This document shows, in pieces, positions 1 through 12,300 of a stretch of 64,000 nt of DNA (positions are counted from its first letter, which is position 1; every line of letters starts with the position of its first letter). The DNA is from Lates calcarifer (lineage: Eukaryota; Chordata; Actinopteri; Centropomidae). A program made the position numbers and the translations under genes. Below the pieces are notes generated by a model. It made no database searches, was not told where the DNA came from, and worked only from the letters and a program-made list of their open reading frames with translations. The stretch spans positions 21,693,341 to 21,757,340 of the forward strand of contig NC_066837.1 of the NCBI RefSeq assembly GCF_001640805.2, in the 5' to 3' direction.

Positions 1-3000
1 TTCCTATTTAATTCCAGACACAACCAAATAACAATTTCCCCATTTACAGTTTTTATGCTAAGCTAACCATCAACAGCAGCCAATTTTCAACATGTATAAC
101 CCAGAAATAATACATTTTTTAGCCACTTCAGGGCAGAAACATGTTGTGAACACGACATTGATATATCTTTAGGTTAGAGTTATAATGACCTTAGCAAGCA
201 AGTGCTTATTTACACATCCAACAGTTTTGGAGCAACAGTATCATTCATTTTGAGTTATGTTTCTGACCACTTGATGAATGTTCGTCTTACATTCATTCTC
301 TGTTTTAGCTCTGTTTTTTTTTTTTTGTCTCTACCAACTGAGGTAAATATCTGGCTCTTTAGTTGCTACTACTGTGTCATTATCACAGTTATTTCATTTT
401 TTTTTTCTTTTTAGTTTAGATTCATTTTTATTGTATAGTGGCTTTAAGTGGTATAAAGTCCCTGTGGAGCTTTGGTTTAGATGGAACATGGAAAGTAGAT
501 TACATCATACAAAAATATTTACTTGCTAACTTGCTTTTTGTGTGAATAAAACATGACAAAAACAGCAATTCAATTGACTGAATTGATTCAATAGAGTAAA
601 CTTTTTTAGATGTTTAAGGAGCTGTATGAGACAACCACCACAAGTTCAAAGCTACTGTAATGGTTTCATAAGAGCAGTTCTACTGAGTATCATCAGTGCA
701 GTTCATCAATAAATTTACACTTTTGCACATTAGTTTAGCAAAAGCTCATAAGCATATGTGAAAACTCACCTGAGACATGACAAAATATGAGGAGGTGAAG
801 AATCTTCATTCTTTATCCAGGTTAAAAACAAAGCAAGTAAGAGTAAAACTCAGTCCAGCAGTAACAGGACAAATGCAGCGGTCCACTTCAAATTTGTCAT
901 CTGATTCTGTGCCGTGAAACATGAGAACTGTAAAGATCCAGGAAAGCTACAAAGATGCAGTTGTGCAGCAAATGATTGAACAGCTTGTTGTCAGCTGGTG
1001 TGATTAATGGGCATGATTCTGTTTTACCATGCCTCTTTAACTTTGTTTTAAAAACACAGTGTACTGTAGTTCTCCTGGCCCCTTATCTCCTCCACTCTCC
1101 TCTGAAGAACCAGTTTATGACTGCGATATGACACAAACTCTTCAGTGTTTGTGTTTATTGTTCAGACTCTTGCAACCGGCTCTACGTGCCTCTGTGAATC
1201 TACAGTACAGTACATCAAGCTGGAGGGCATCAAACTGAATAAGCAGTCTGCTGACTGTGTCACGGGTATCAGAGGACAGCCTGAAGTCTGTTTCATAAGC
1301 AAAGATTACCAGTCAAACCACACATACCTCAGAAAATCAGGGTTATGTCCAGCAAATTTTGCTTTATTCAACAAATTTAAGTTTGATTAGGCTTACCTTT
1401 ACCCCCAAGGCTTTAACTGTGTTACACATTATCAGTCAGATGCAAGATTTTCTCCTAGGAGACTGTACTATAGTCAGTGTAATATCCTCCCTTAGTATCT
1501 CAAAATAGTATATTTCTAACAAACATGAACACTTTGTGGGTACACACTTGAGCTCTCCTCTCAGATTTTGCTTCTGCATTCAAGGCTTAGGGTTTGGGGT
1601 TAGGGGCCTGTGGCACCATTCATTTCTTACACTGAGAGTACAGATTAGTTAACCAGACATATTCAGCCTCCATTGTCACTTACTCAGGAGCACCCAAGGG
1701 TTGAGCTGGTCAACTCAGGCGAGGAGAACAGAGATGAGCAATATAAGCCAACAGTTCTGACAGAATCCCTCCTGGGCACATTTAACCTTATAACTACGTC
1801 ATATTTACTACATATACAAATATGTTTATTCCTCATGGAGTCACATCACTTCCATACATGTGTGAAGATTCTATTGGGTAAGTAAATGCTAAACATGAGC
1901 CCACGTTTCACCTATGTCACATTGTACCTCTGTCCCACTAAGATAGATTAAGTGACCATGAGACACACAGGCTGTTTCTCTGCTACCACATGTATAGGGT
2001 CCGTACAACAATCTATGCTAGGGGCAGACAGTGAACTATTGTTTTCAGTAAATGACATGTGAGTGTGACCTATATAGATTCACTGCTTAAAAGAAAGAAA
2101 ACATAGGCCTAAAGATGGAAAAGTCCCCCACAAAACATGGACTTATGGATGTCATTATTGGATGTCATTATTTTTTATGGATGATCATGCAGTATGGAAT
2201 TGCCTTGTACAGTTCTCTCTCTGTTCAGCTTAAAGCTAGACTGACCAAACGGCTGCATATCTGCTCAGACATTGTGGATCAAACACTTCCTGCAAAGTTT
2301 CAACCTGATTATACAAAAAAAAAGTCTCTGGACAGTAATTTTACATCAGAACCCTCTCAAAAAGTTTGGATTCTAGGTAGGACTTGGTGTGTCTGTGTTA
2401 ACTAAACACTGTATGCAAAAGTGTGAGCGATTGAAGTGACTGCACTGCAGCTACTTACTGGCAAAGTCTGCTGTATCATGTGTTTGTAGCATTTGTTTTG
2501 TTGTTTGGTTGTTATGTGAGTGAGCACCTTAGGACACAAGACTAATTTCAGAAAAAAATATCTGATATAAAGTGAAATTAAAAAACAAAATAACAAATTG
2601 GTGAAAAAAAACAGCCCAGGAGGGTATATGTCCTTATAACTCCAGTCATGTAGTTCAGTGGAGTCGCCTAAGGAAAGTTCTATGATGATGATAAAAGGCT
2701 TTTTTCCCCTAATTCCAATTTTTGCACCAAGCTAAGCTAAACAGCTGCTACACTGCACCTGACTCAAGAGTAGTGTTAAGAAATGTACTTGCGTGATTTG
2801 GTGACATTACATCCTGTGAACTTACGTCAAATATGAAACTAATGTAGTGACCTCTACAGGAGACATCTTGTGTCCAGTAGCCTAAACATTTGCCATAGAA
2901 AATATTTGCATGTTCATAAACTGCAGGGGGAAATAGTAAATGTAACGCTGCTAATTGAACTAACCTGAGTGAAGAATGGGGTCTGAATCTATATCAGTCC

Positions 3001-3100
3001 AATGTATATGCACAGTATTGCAGACAACTTACAGTTTAACATGGAGAGATCAAGTTGGAAGTGTGTAACAGTATCTACTGAAATTAACAGGCAGAGAAAG
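1..3100. other. Gene-poor region downstream of dnajb1
   Basis: AT-rich sequence with no convincing conserved coding exon. The open frames here are short and match no family I recognise. The one possible coding element is a signal-peptide-like exon at 770-809 on the minus strand, listed separately. The part nearest 3.1 kb may include the far end of the dnajb1 3' UTR. Confidence 0.5.
770..809 (-). CDS. Possible leader exon (signal peptide) of an unidentified secreted or membrane gene
   Basis: On the minus strand an ATG at 809 opens 13 codons rich in Leu, Ile, Phe and Val after a Met-Lys start. They end in phase 1 at a good donor (GTGAGT, 764-769). A short hydrophobic first exon ending in phase 1 is typical of leaders of immunoglobulin-superfamily genes, including the teleost CD300/pIgR-like families. 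The next exon would lie at lower coordinates; none is visible before the window edge, so the identity is open and chance is a real alternative. Confidence 0.2.
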
Positions 3101-3695
3101 ACCTTGTTATGGGTCAGATAAATGATGGGAAGAAACTCACTATTAAAAGCCCTTTGTTTCAGTTTAGGACAGCCATCACAACATTATTGAGGAACCACAC
3201 TGTTTTAATGTTTTCAGCACCAGTTTTCATTCCTTTATTGTTCTTTCAATATCAAAGCTTAAAAACTCTGTACAGTAACAACTCCAAGTGCCTTTTGTTG
3301 GAACATCAGTTTCCCAACAAAGATGTCATCCCTCACTGTTGTTGTTCAAACAAACAATATCTTTCTTCATGTTCTTTAACAAGGTTTCTCCATCAGTTTG
3401 CACTTTCTCATATTAAAAATGTAAACATTTTCTTTGTCAATTCTCTTTGTCAGAGAAGCTTTATTACCAACAAGAGTTCCCACAGAATAGTGCACATATT
3501 TGTTATATATTATGACATAATTATTATCATCAAAATATAATCTATGCAGTAAACCAAACACCAAACAATATTGGTCATATTTACATTTTAGCCTGTGAAA
3601 TACAGCACTCAGTCATGGTGAGCATTTTCCCATGGCAGTATTTACACTTTGGCTGACAGTGTAGACACAGGAGGATCTGCCCCATGAGTCTGTAC

Positions 3696-3701
3696 TTTAT
3701 T
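3696..3701 (-). other. Candidate polyadenylation signal of dnajb1
   Basis: AATAAA on the minus strand about 110 nt after the stop codon. A second copy at 3234-3239 would give a 3' UTR of about 0.6 kb. Which one is used cannot be told from sequence. Confidence 0.35.
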
Positions 3702-3813
3702 GCCTAGTGTGATTTAACCTCCACATGAACATTCATGTGATGATTGACAAAAAAGAAAAAAAAAAAAGTTGGCAGCTTCGTATGATAAAGTCCTGCAGGT
3801 CCTTTTTCCTAGT

Positions 3814-6676
3814 TCAAGATCTTGGGAGGACCTGAGCGATGGTGTCCCGGGCGCTCTGACTGAGCCTTTCTGGGAACTTGACCTCATACTCGATTATCAG
3901 GTCACCTCGACGATCGGGCCGTTTGGGGTAAGGTAGCCCTTCGCCACTAACCCGCCGCTTCATCCCTGGTTGCACGATGTCTGTTGTTGACACGGTCACC
4001 GTTCTGCCATCCAGCGTGGGTGCGTTGATTGTACATCCACACAGGGCCTGATGGGACAGAAGGGGGAAAAAAGGAAGAAAAAACACTAATTAATATCAAC
4101 AGACACTAATAAGTACTTTGCTCTACTCATTTTTCAGGTGATAACCAGAATTCCTAAGATTAGTCTTACTGTATGTAATCTTAACTTACATCTCTGAGTG
4201 AGATCTTGGCTGGGTAAATGATGTCAGAGCCATCACGTTTAAACACAGGATGTGGTTTGTCCTTCAACACAAAGACCACGTCAGCTGGAATGTTTGTGGG
4301 ACTCTCGTCCCCCTCTTTAGGAAATGTGATTTTGGTGCCCTCTTTCCACCCCTTCTTTATCTGCACCTCCAGGACTTTATCCTCAGTCTTTACTGACCGC
4401 CCATCAGGGTTCAGTCTTTTACGAGAAATCTTCATTCTCTTTGTGCAACCTGACAGAACTTCCTCCAGGGTCACCCGGAGATCGTGAACCACGGGGGGGT
4501 CCTGCTGCTTCTTTACAACACTACTGTGGCCACCCATGCCTCCCATGCCAGAGCTGAAGGAGCGGGGGAACCCACCCATTCCACCGCCCCCCATCCCAAA
4601 GCGGGCAAAAGGGTCGTCAGTGTCCATGTCCTCATCCATGCCTCCATTGCGGGCACCAAAGAACTGTTCGAAGGGGTTGCGTCCACCAAAGAATTCCGCA
4701 AAGATGGCATGAGGGTCGCCCTGGAAGGTGTAGCTGAAGGTGCCGGGACCACCACCACCACCACCACCTGAGGGGCCACCACCTTTTAAACCTGAGTGAG
4801 AGAAACAATCAGTTAATATTTTTAACACCAAAAAGACAGTGTTGTTCATGAGAGAGATGCCCGCTTACTTTTGCAAAAATCATATATTTACATATATTTG
4901 GTACAGCAAAAAATAAGTAAATGTTAAATCTAGCAGCATATCCCACACTTTTATGTTGGAAAAAATATATACATGCAAATGTTATAATGAGTAATCTATG
5001 GCATCTTTCAATTCAGTTATCTTGTCTGAGTTATTTTTGTGTTTTGATCCTGCAAACACGCAGCACTAAATGTCTAAAAGCCTTATGTTGAAAAAACACA
5101 CTGGCCCAGAGGCAAGGGTGACAGCAAAACATTTATCAGATTACAACTAACAACACAGGCAAGTATTCTGTAAATTCACCATCAACAAGTGTGACCCCTC
5201 CATGTCACTGTTAACAGATTGATCACCTACTAGCCTCAAGTCAACCACATATCATTTAAGACAAGAACTGGATGTTTGCAGTAGTTATTTGTGTGCATTC
5301 ATACTGATCGCTGCCCTAAATAATAACAAATGAATATGCATAAACTAATATCAAATCTCAACTCAACCTCAATTAAGCCGTAACAAAATAACGATAGAGA
5401 CAGTCTGACTGAAATTCATTTTTGCGTTGCTGTTTGCTTATTCATCTATCTCAGATAGTTTTAAAATCAGCAGGACTTGTTTTTGACAAAGTTCAAAATG
5501 AAGTGCAGCAAAGTATGATTAACAGGTCCCCAACTTCACTGTGTATAGACACCTCTGTAACAAATGTGGCACAAACCTACAAAAATCTGCTGCAGCAGCA
5601 GCTGCTGTGGCAGTTGTTAAGCTGTCTGCCAAAGTATTACTCATCAGCCCCTTATTTGGAAATGTTCTTAGCTAAGAAATAACTAGGATGAGTATACTTT
5701 TAAAAATGTCCTTGTGTATGGCTGTGATAACACCGATTAAACATGTCATACACTGAATGTTGAGAACCACGCAACCCCGTGCAATGTTGCAACAAACGAT
5801 ACTGTTGCTATAGTAACGCACCCAGCGCCATTCTGGACACACCTCCCATCTCCTGAAGTCAAAAGTTAAGATTTATACTGTAATACAGGATGCATTTCGT
5901 AAAGGAGTTCTTTTATTCAGCTACATGTTCACTAAAGGAGGAAATCGCCCGTCTTTCCTTAAGTTACCATAGTCCCTAAACATGTAGAATGATAAGAATG
6001 ACAAAGTATTCCGGTACATACCTGTCACACAGCCCTACCTTTCAAGTTTCCGCGTACCACAACCAACACTGACATCAGTGACAGCACTATTAAAACATCC
6101 AAATGCAAGCACATTAATCCCCGCCCCACCCAGCTCCTGTCCTGAACTTTCTATATGTTGTCAGTTTCACTCTGACTTCTAGTTGAAACATGTAATGTGA
6201 GTTTTCCTGTTCGCGGAGCCTCGCCTCTCCTGGCTCGGCAACAAGCCCAGGCTGAAGGGCAGAGCGGAGGGGAGCTGAGAGCGCCATTACAAACAGGATA
6301 ACGTTCATGTCTGCTCGGTCCTATACATGCTCGATACTGTTATGTTTCAGCCAGGCCTGTAGCTATAACGTCCATGTTTTAACACAGTGCTGAAGTTATT
6401 CTAACGTTACTTAAGTTTAAGAGCCATCAAAATAATTGCACATGTGTATGATTTGTGAATCTTACCTTCTTCACCATAGCGGTCGTAGATGTCCTTCTTC
6501 TTTGGGTCGCTCAACACGTCGTAAGCTTCAGCAATCTCTTTGAATTTCTCCTCGGCTCCCGGTGACTTGTTTTTGTCAGGGTGATAGCGCAGAGCCTGTT
6601 TACGATAAGCTTTCTTTATGTCGTCCTCCGACGCTCCTTTCTTAATTCCCAAAATGTCGTAGTAATCTTTACCCAT
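3814..6676 (-). CDS. dnajb1: DnaJ homolog subfamily B member 1 (Hsp40 co-chaperone)
   Basis: Class B J-domain protein that stimulates Hsp70 ATPase activity and delivers unfolded clients in cytosol and nucleus. Coding exons: 6466-6676, 4190-4791, 3814-4047, all with GT/AG borders and continuous phase, giving 348 residues (human about 340). The J domain is residues 1-70 with the HPD triad at 32-34. A Gly/Phe-rich linker follows, with a run of glycines and GGM repeats longer than in mammals. Two C-terminal substrate-binding domains come next, and the protein ends in QVLPRS. Three coding exons is the usual DNAJB1 structure. It is divergent from tecr (2.6 kb apart). A heat-shock element about 150 bp upstream fits stress induction. 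Teleosts have a and b copies, and I cannot say which this is. Confidence 0.95.
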
Positions 6677-6801
6677 TTTGACTATCCAGCGGCTTGTTAA
6701 GTGTTGAAGCTGTCCAGAAACGGCTGTGAGTGAAATCCAATAGTAGCACAGTAAATCAGTTCGTCCTCTGTCCCGACTCAGACCACTGGGACCCGGGTAT
6801 T

Positions 6802-6838
6802 TTCTTTTTAAACGTCGTAGAAACTTCCAGAGTTTTCC
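6802..6838 (-). promoter_or_regulatory. Heat-shock element and TATA-like box of dnajb1
   Basis: Positions 6819-6838 hold four contiguous alternating 5-bp heat-shock units (AGAAA, CTTCC, AGAGT, TTTCC). Three match nGAAn/nTTCn exactly and one has GAG for GAA. A TATA-like TTTAAAAA read on the minus strand lies just downstream in the direction of transcription (about 6802-6814). Together they form a typical Hsp40/Hsp70 promoter bound by HSF1. Confidence 0.75.
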
Positions 6839-6879
6839 ATAACGAGCCTGAACACTCTCAACTGTGACGGCTCAACGAA

Positions 6880-9080
6880 GACACGCCCAGAGGCACGGCA
6901 CAGTGTGCTGCCTTCACTGCTTCACATACTATCGGAAATAATTCCACGCCCTAACATACCGTGCCTTATCAGTCTCCCAAAACTGCAAACGTCACAACAA
7001 GGACATTTAGACATAGCCTTTGTAAACCAGCGTGTAATTTGTTATTTCTAGTTATACTGCTGGTAAGTTCTGTTCTTCACATAAAGGGAAAAAAAAGTAC
7101 TGTTCCGTCACTGACATGTCAGACCCTATCAGATCAGACTGCGAGCAATCACAGTGAATGCAGCAAACAATGAATAAACCACAGTAAACTAAAGCCTACA
7201 GAGGCAATGATGTATTGAGCACGCCTTGTTGTTGTATAAGTTGTTGTTGTTGTTTTTAAACAAACTAATTAAAGTCACTAAATCCTACCATACTGAAGTG
7301 GAACTGTGGATGGACTTCTGGCAGCAGCTTCTGTTATACTTGGGTCAGGCCCAGATTTAGGACTACTAAATCCCCTGCATACTGGCTGCTAGTGTGGTGT
7401 ACAACAGGGACATGTAGGGTATAAAAACACTGTAGCAGTCTCAGGAAGGTGAGACCAATCAAACTAAAGTCAAATATTTCCAATCTGTTCACCCTTTCTT
7501 TAACACTTACCAGAGTAAAATTTGCTATTTGAGAGTCATTTTAATCAAGTTTTTTTCCTCAAAGAAAATGTTTTCAAGTGGTTTCAAAGTCTCTGTGGAA
7601 GGTGAGTAGGTAGAAATGATGGGCAGTCAGGCAAGAAACAACCATTTCTGCTGGATTAAACATGTAGTCTACTGACGTGCACAGAGCACAGTTCCATCAG
7701 TTATATTACATGAATGGATCTAATTTATGCAACCAGTCTAAGCCACCACATTTAAACTTGTGAGATGACCCTGTAACACTGCTCCGCCCTGATTGAGAGT
7801 TAAAAAGCAACAACAAGAGAAGTGTACATGTAGCACTTGAAAGCAGCATTTCAGATGTATTGTACAAGATTCCTGCTGCCTGCCTTGTGAGCAAAGGTCT
7901 GCTAGAGATATGTTGCAACAGGTAATACACAGTATTACAGTGTCAGTGTTCACATTGAAAATCCCTCCAAGTGAGAGCAATTAAAGCCTGAATAAGTCGC
8001 AGACTTTGTAGACACATGCTTTGAGTAATCATATCTGGAGGCTTTTTTAAAAGGAAAAACATTTTTAAAAAAGAATTATACATGTCTCTTCTCAAAACAC
8101 CTTGTATTACATTCAGAGACAATCATTGTTAAACATTGTCACAAGAGTCCCAGTCGGCTCTCTGCACTTGTCCTCTTTTTGTAACAGTATACAATATTTC
8201 TAAAGAATTTTGGCATGTTCACAAATGTCCACAAATGGCAGTAGTAAAGTTGAAATTAGTATGTAGAATAGTCAGTATGACATTTGTATGGGATATCTGG
8301 CTGTATTAAGTGAAAGAAAACCAGTTCTTCAGGGATGAGAGCGGTGTAGCCAGTTAAAATGTGAAATATCACTGCAGGTGTTAACAGTTCTACAGACCCA
8401 CCCAAACCACAGTATGAGTTTTCTTTTCTATCTTTTTTAAAGGTGGAGCTCAGAGCGAAACCCTTTTATAGAAGCCCGCATTCACAGCTATGTCCCTACT
8501 GTTTGTATATTTCAATTCAAAGTATGTACACATGTAGCTTAAGTGTATTTAAGTGTTGATTTGTCAACCCGAGTGACTATTATGGTGCCTTTCGAGATAC
8601 ATGAGCTGTGGGACAGGCTCATTTATAGAACATGACTATTGAAAATGTACAGGAATACACCATTACATAGTTGGCTTAAGATGTGCAAGAATCTCCATGT
8701 CCTCATTTTGTCTTCACCACATGTTGTTTCGTGATAGTAGAATTATTATCAGACAATTATACAAGCAATTCAAGGCCTGGCAGTTTGCCTCAGAATCACT
8801 GTCTTTGGTTTGAGAAAATAAGTTGTCAACAACAAGTGGACACAGGAATTAAACAAGAGAAAGCAAACATTTAAAGGTGAAATAACATAATGAGCAACTG
8901 TGAGGAAAAAAGTGGCAGTTTAAAAGTATGGTAGCAAAAATGAAAGAAAGAAGAAATGGAAAAATAATGACTGTTAGCCTAGAATGTTGGTGGGATGTCA
9001 CGATACAGGAGAACAATATTCTTCACATTTTAAGAAAGAAAAAGATGCACAGGAGCCTTCAGACGTATCAGTAAGCTCAA
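6880..9080. other. Intergenic region between dnajb1 and tecr
   Basis: The two genes are transcribed away from each other. Apart from the two promoters at its ends, the interval holds AT-rich unique-looking sequence and a short GTT-rich simple repeat near 7230-7255. I see no exon with splice signals or family similarity. Confidence 0.5.
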
Positions 9081-9132
9081 AAAATCCTATTAAGTTAAGC
9101 ACAGCCGCGACCGTTTCGTTTCTTCAAATCTC

Positions 9133-9256
9133 ATTGGCTACGGCTTCGAGAGTGGGGGCGTGTTCGTCTGATTTTTACCGGTCTCTATTGGCTGGGACAC
9201 GGACGTAATTCCCGCCTTGTGTGGCCTCAGCAGTTGTATATTACTCCTCTGATTGG
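9133..9256 (+). promoter_or_regulatory. Upstream promoter of tecr with three CCAAT (NF-Y) boxes
   Basis: Three inverted CCAAT boxes (ATTGG at 9133-9137, 9187-9191 and 9252-9256) lie 54 and 65 bp apart, 55-180 bp before the ATG at 9311. There is no TATA box. This resembles NF-Y-driven promoters of lipid and housekeeping genes, and is the promoter of the short (canonical) tecr isoform. Confidence 0.6.
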
Positions 9257-9310
9257 ACGCTGTTCTGTCACTCAGTCGGGATATTAAGGAAGGGGCTGCA
9301 AACTGCCAAG

Positions 9311-12300
9311 ATGAAGCACTACGAGGTGAGTAGTGTCTATGAAACTCTAAACCGTCAATGGGGCGCCTGTATAGAACTACAGTTTAATTAGTCAGAACAA
9401 TTCGGAATTCTTCCTGTGATTTCTGTAAGTGTAAACTCCACCGAATTGTCAAATGTAGAGCTTTAAACGTGAGCAGTGAGGATCGCATGCTGCAGCAACA
9501 CCGCCTGTCACGGGCTGGTTTCTCTGACCAGGGTATTTTGGCCTCTCGTGCATGGCGGTTAATTGTATTGTATTAGCTACTATCATGCCGAAAGTCAAGC
9601 TGCACACATACTTACAAGATATCACACTTGCGTCGTGTATTTGCGACAGCTCCCATATAATGTGTATGTCTCTGTAAGCTAAAAACATACCCTTCCGTGG
9701 AGGACAATGCTCGGCATTATCGCCATCTCTGGCTGGAATGACTCATGACGCCTCTTATCTTGTTATTACCCAATAATGCAGGTGAACAGTCAAGTGCGCA
9801 ATCTCAGCCCTGCTAAGTCAACCCTCATGGCTTAGGTGTGATTTTGGTAAAAATCAGTCACTCCCCGGGGGGAAAGTTCCTGTTGGTAAACAACACCCAT
9901 GGTTCTTATGCTACTTACCTAGTGTTGTACAAGTGCTAGCACTGAAAGCTTTTATAAATCTAAACAAACAGTTTCTTGAGCACTTAAAACCCATCAGACA
10001 GGATCTGAAGCAGTCTGACAGAAACTGACCCAGCCAGTGGCTTCTCCTGGTTCCCCGTCTTTCTGTCGACAGATATGGTTTTTGTAACCTATGAGGGGCA
10101 AAACAACATTTAAACAATGAAATGAAATTATTGAATTTCTCATATATTTAAGAACAAGCTTGATGAAAATAAGATTGAAGTGATAAACATGCTCTTGAAG
10201 TTGAATTTTTCATAGCACATGAATGAATCAATAAATAAAGCTGGGTTTCATTAAAATCGTCATTGTTATTTACACTCTGCCGTATGTCCTTGCACTGGTG
10301 TGAACCTCAGGCCACTCCTGTGACCCTTACAATCTGCTTGACTCACCTCTTCATGGCCATCCTCAGTTATCTCCCCCTGAACTCTGTTACACGTGGCCAT
10401 GCCCTGAGCTGCATTTGAAAACTACTAGGCCACCCAGTTTTGATGTCAGTATGAAGCTACCGTGTGAGGAAAAACTTACAGGATGTTCACATATGTGCAG
10501 GTGACGTGTATTCTACAGACAGAACGACAATCACTGACTACTGCTTTCATTAAAATCATCAAAATTTGTGAGATTTGCAGCTGTGTGGGTGCAAAGGTTT
10601 TTGCATATGTGGCCACAGAAACTGGAATGATTACCCAATAAACAGACATTGTTACAAGTCTCAACAGGTATGCACCAAAATGTGATCATAGCAGTGCATT
10701 GAGTATATTATAAGTAAATGCTCACACTGGTGTGAACAGATGTTTGAGTTTCTTTTTTTAAATGCATTCTTTAGTGAGAAAGTTAATGGATTCAATCATA
10801 AGGAATTTTATTCTGTACTTTCTCCAAATTGCATCCTTTATGGGGCACAAATAATCAAGCTAAACATACATGATCAAACTGAAAGTACTTAGTTATTACA
10901 TTTTTTAAGTTACAATGTTCACAGTATCTTGGAACAAAAATCAAACTGTAAATTTTCCATTTAGCCATCAGACCAGTTTATTCATAGTTTCATTGCATTT
11001 ACACCAGATAGCACCAGAGAGCTGCATTACTTTAATACTGATCTGCCTATCACGATTCTGGCAGTGTGTGCAAATGTGCTTACAGAGCAAAGAAACATTT
11101 TCAGATTATCTGTTAATGTTTCTGAACATACAGTCTTTCCTCATATAAAAATGCTCTCTTACCTTTGGATAGGAAGCACAGACAAAATCTGTGAAAAAGA
11201 AGAAGTCCACTGTCACAATTAAAGCTTATAAAGCTTTAAAGCTTCTCCCCACTTCGTCCTCACGCCAGTGTCTATTACCATGACAGACTGTTGCTGCCAG
11301 ACACAGGCTTTATATAGATGAGTAGGGGGAGGTACACTGGCAGTGTGGGTATGCTTGGCACAGAGAAGACCGAGATGAGTTTTTTTTTCTCCGAAGTGCA
11401 CTGCAGTGTCATGTATCCAGCTTGTTTTAGGCAAACATGGATGTTTGATTAGTATAGTAATAAACAAGAAAATAAAGAAACATACTGACAAAATTTGTGT
11501 GCATTTCAGGCCACAAAACTGAATCACTAAAAAGCACCGTTTTACTTTGACATCAGGAGTTTACACTTATAGAACTAAATCCTTACTGTTCTGTTCATTT
11601 TTGTGCTTTTTTTGTACAATTTTATGTGACATGGTAAATCAGTGATTCACCCATCAAGTGCATGAATATAAAATCATTCAGCTCAAACCTCCATGTTGCC
11701 ATTTGTGACTGTATGTCTTTCATTCATTAGGGAAACTGTATCCCGACTGCTCGTCATTAGAGAGTGGAGGGGTGGAGGTGGGGGTTGGGGAATGCCCCGA
11801 GTTAAGCCCTCAGAGTCTGGAGTATTATCATCCCTGGGTGGCAGGAAAGGGCGACTCCCCATGTGACTCAGAGATCTGGCTGCTCAGTTTGATTTCAAGG
11901 GACAACATGGGTATGTGAGGCCCTGAACTGGTTCACTTGGGGGGTCTCAGAACAAACGAAATGATTATAGGAGCTGTAGTTAGAGTGGACATGAGTTACA
12001 TGACGACATAGTGTGATCAGCAGTGAGTCCATGACATCACTAGATAGGTGTGGATGGGTGGGGGTCTGTAGGAACAGGGCTGGTAATGCAGAGTTAGCGG
12101 CAGACATTTATATTTAGCTTGGACAGGAAGAGAAAGGGTCAGACTAGGAAAGAGGGGCTGCTGTTTGTCATAATACTTCTCCTCCACCTTCCCACTTAAC
12201 CGGGAGTTGAGAGGTGTCAGAGGTCATCAGGTATCTTTTTTTAGGGAGGGGTAACATTTCAAAACCAAGTCGCTGCTGCTCTGAATTGAAGCTGCCACCC

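Noticed and set aside
1145..1390. 81-codon open frame on the plus strand with several Cys
   Set aside because: No recognisable family or splice partners; likely chance.
3109..3540. 143-codon plus-strand frame
   Set aside because: Lies antisense to the likely dnajb1 3' UTR, low complexity, no family match.
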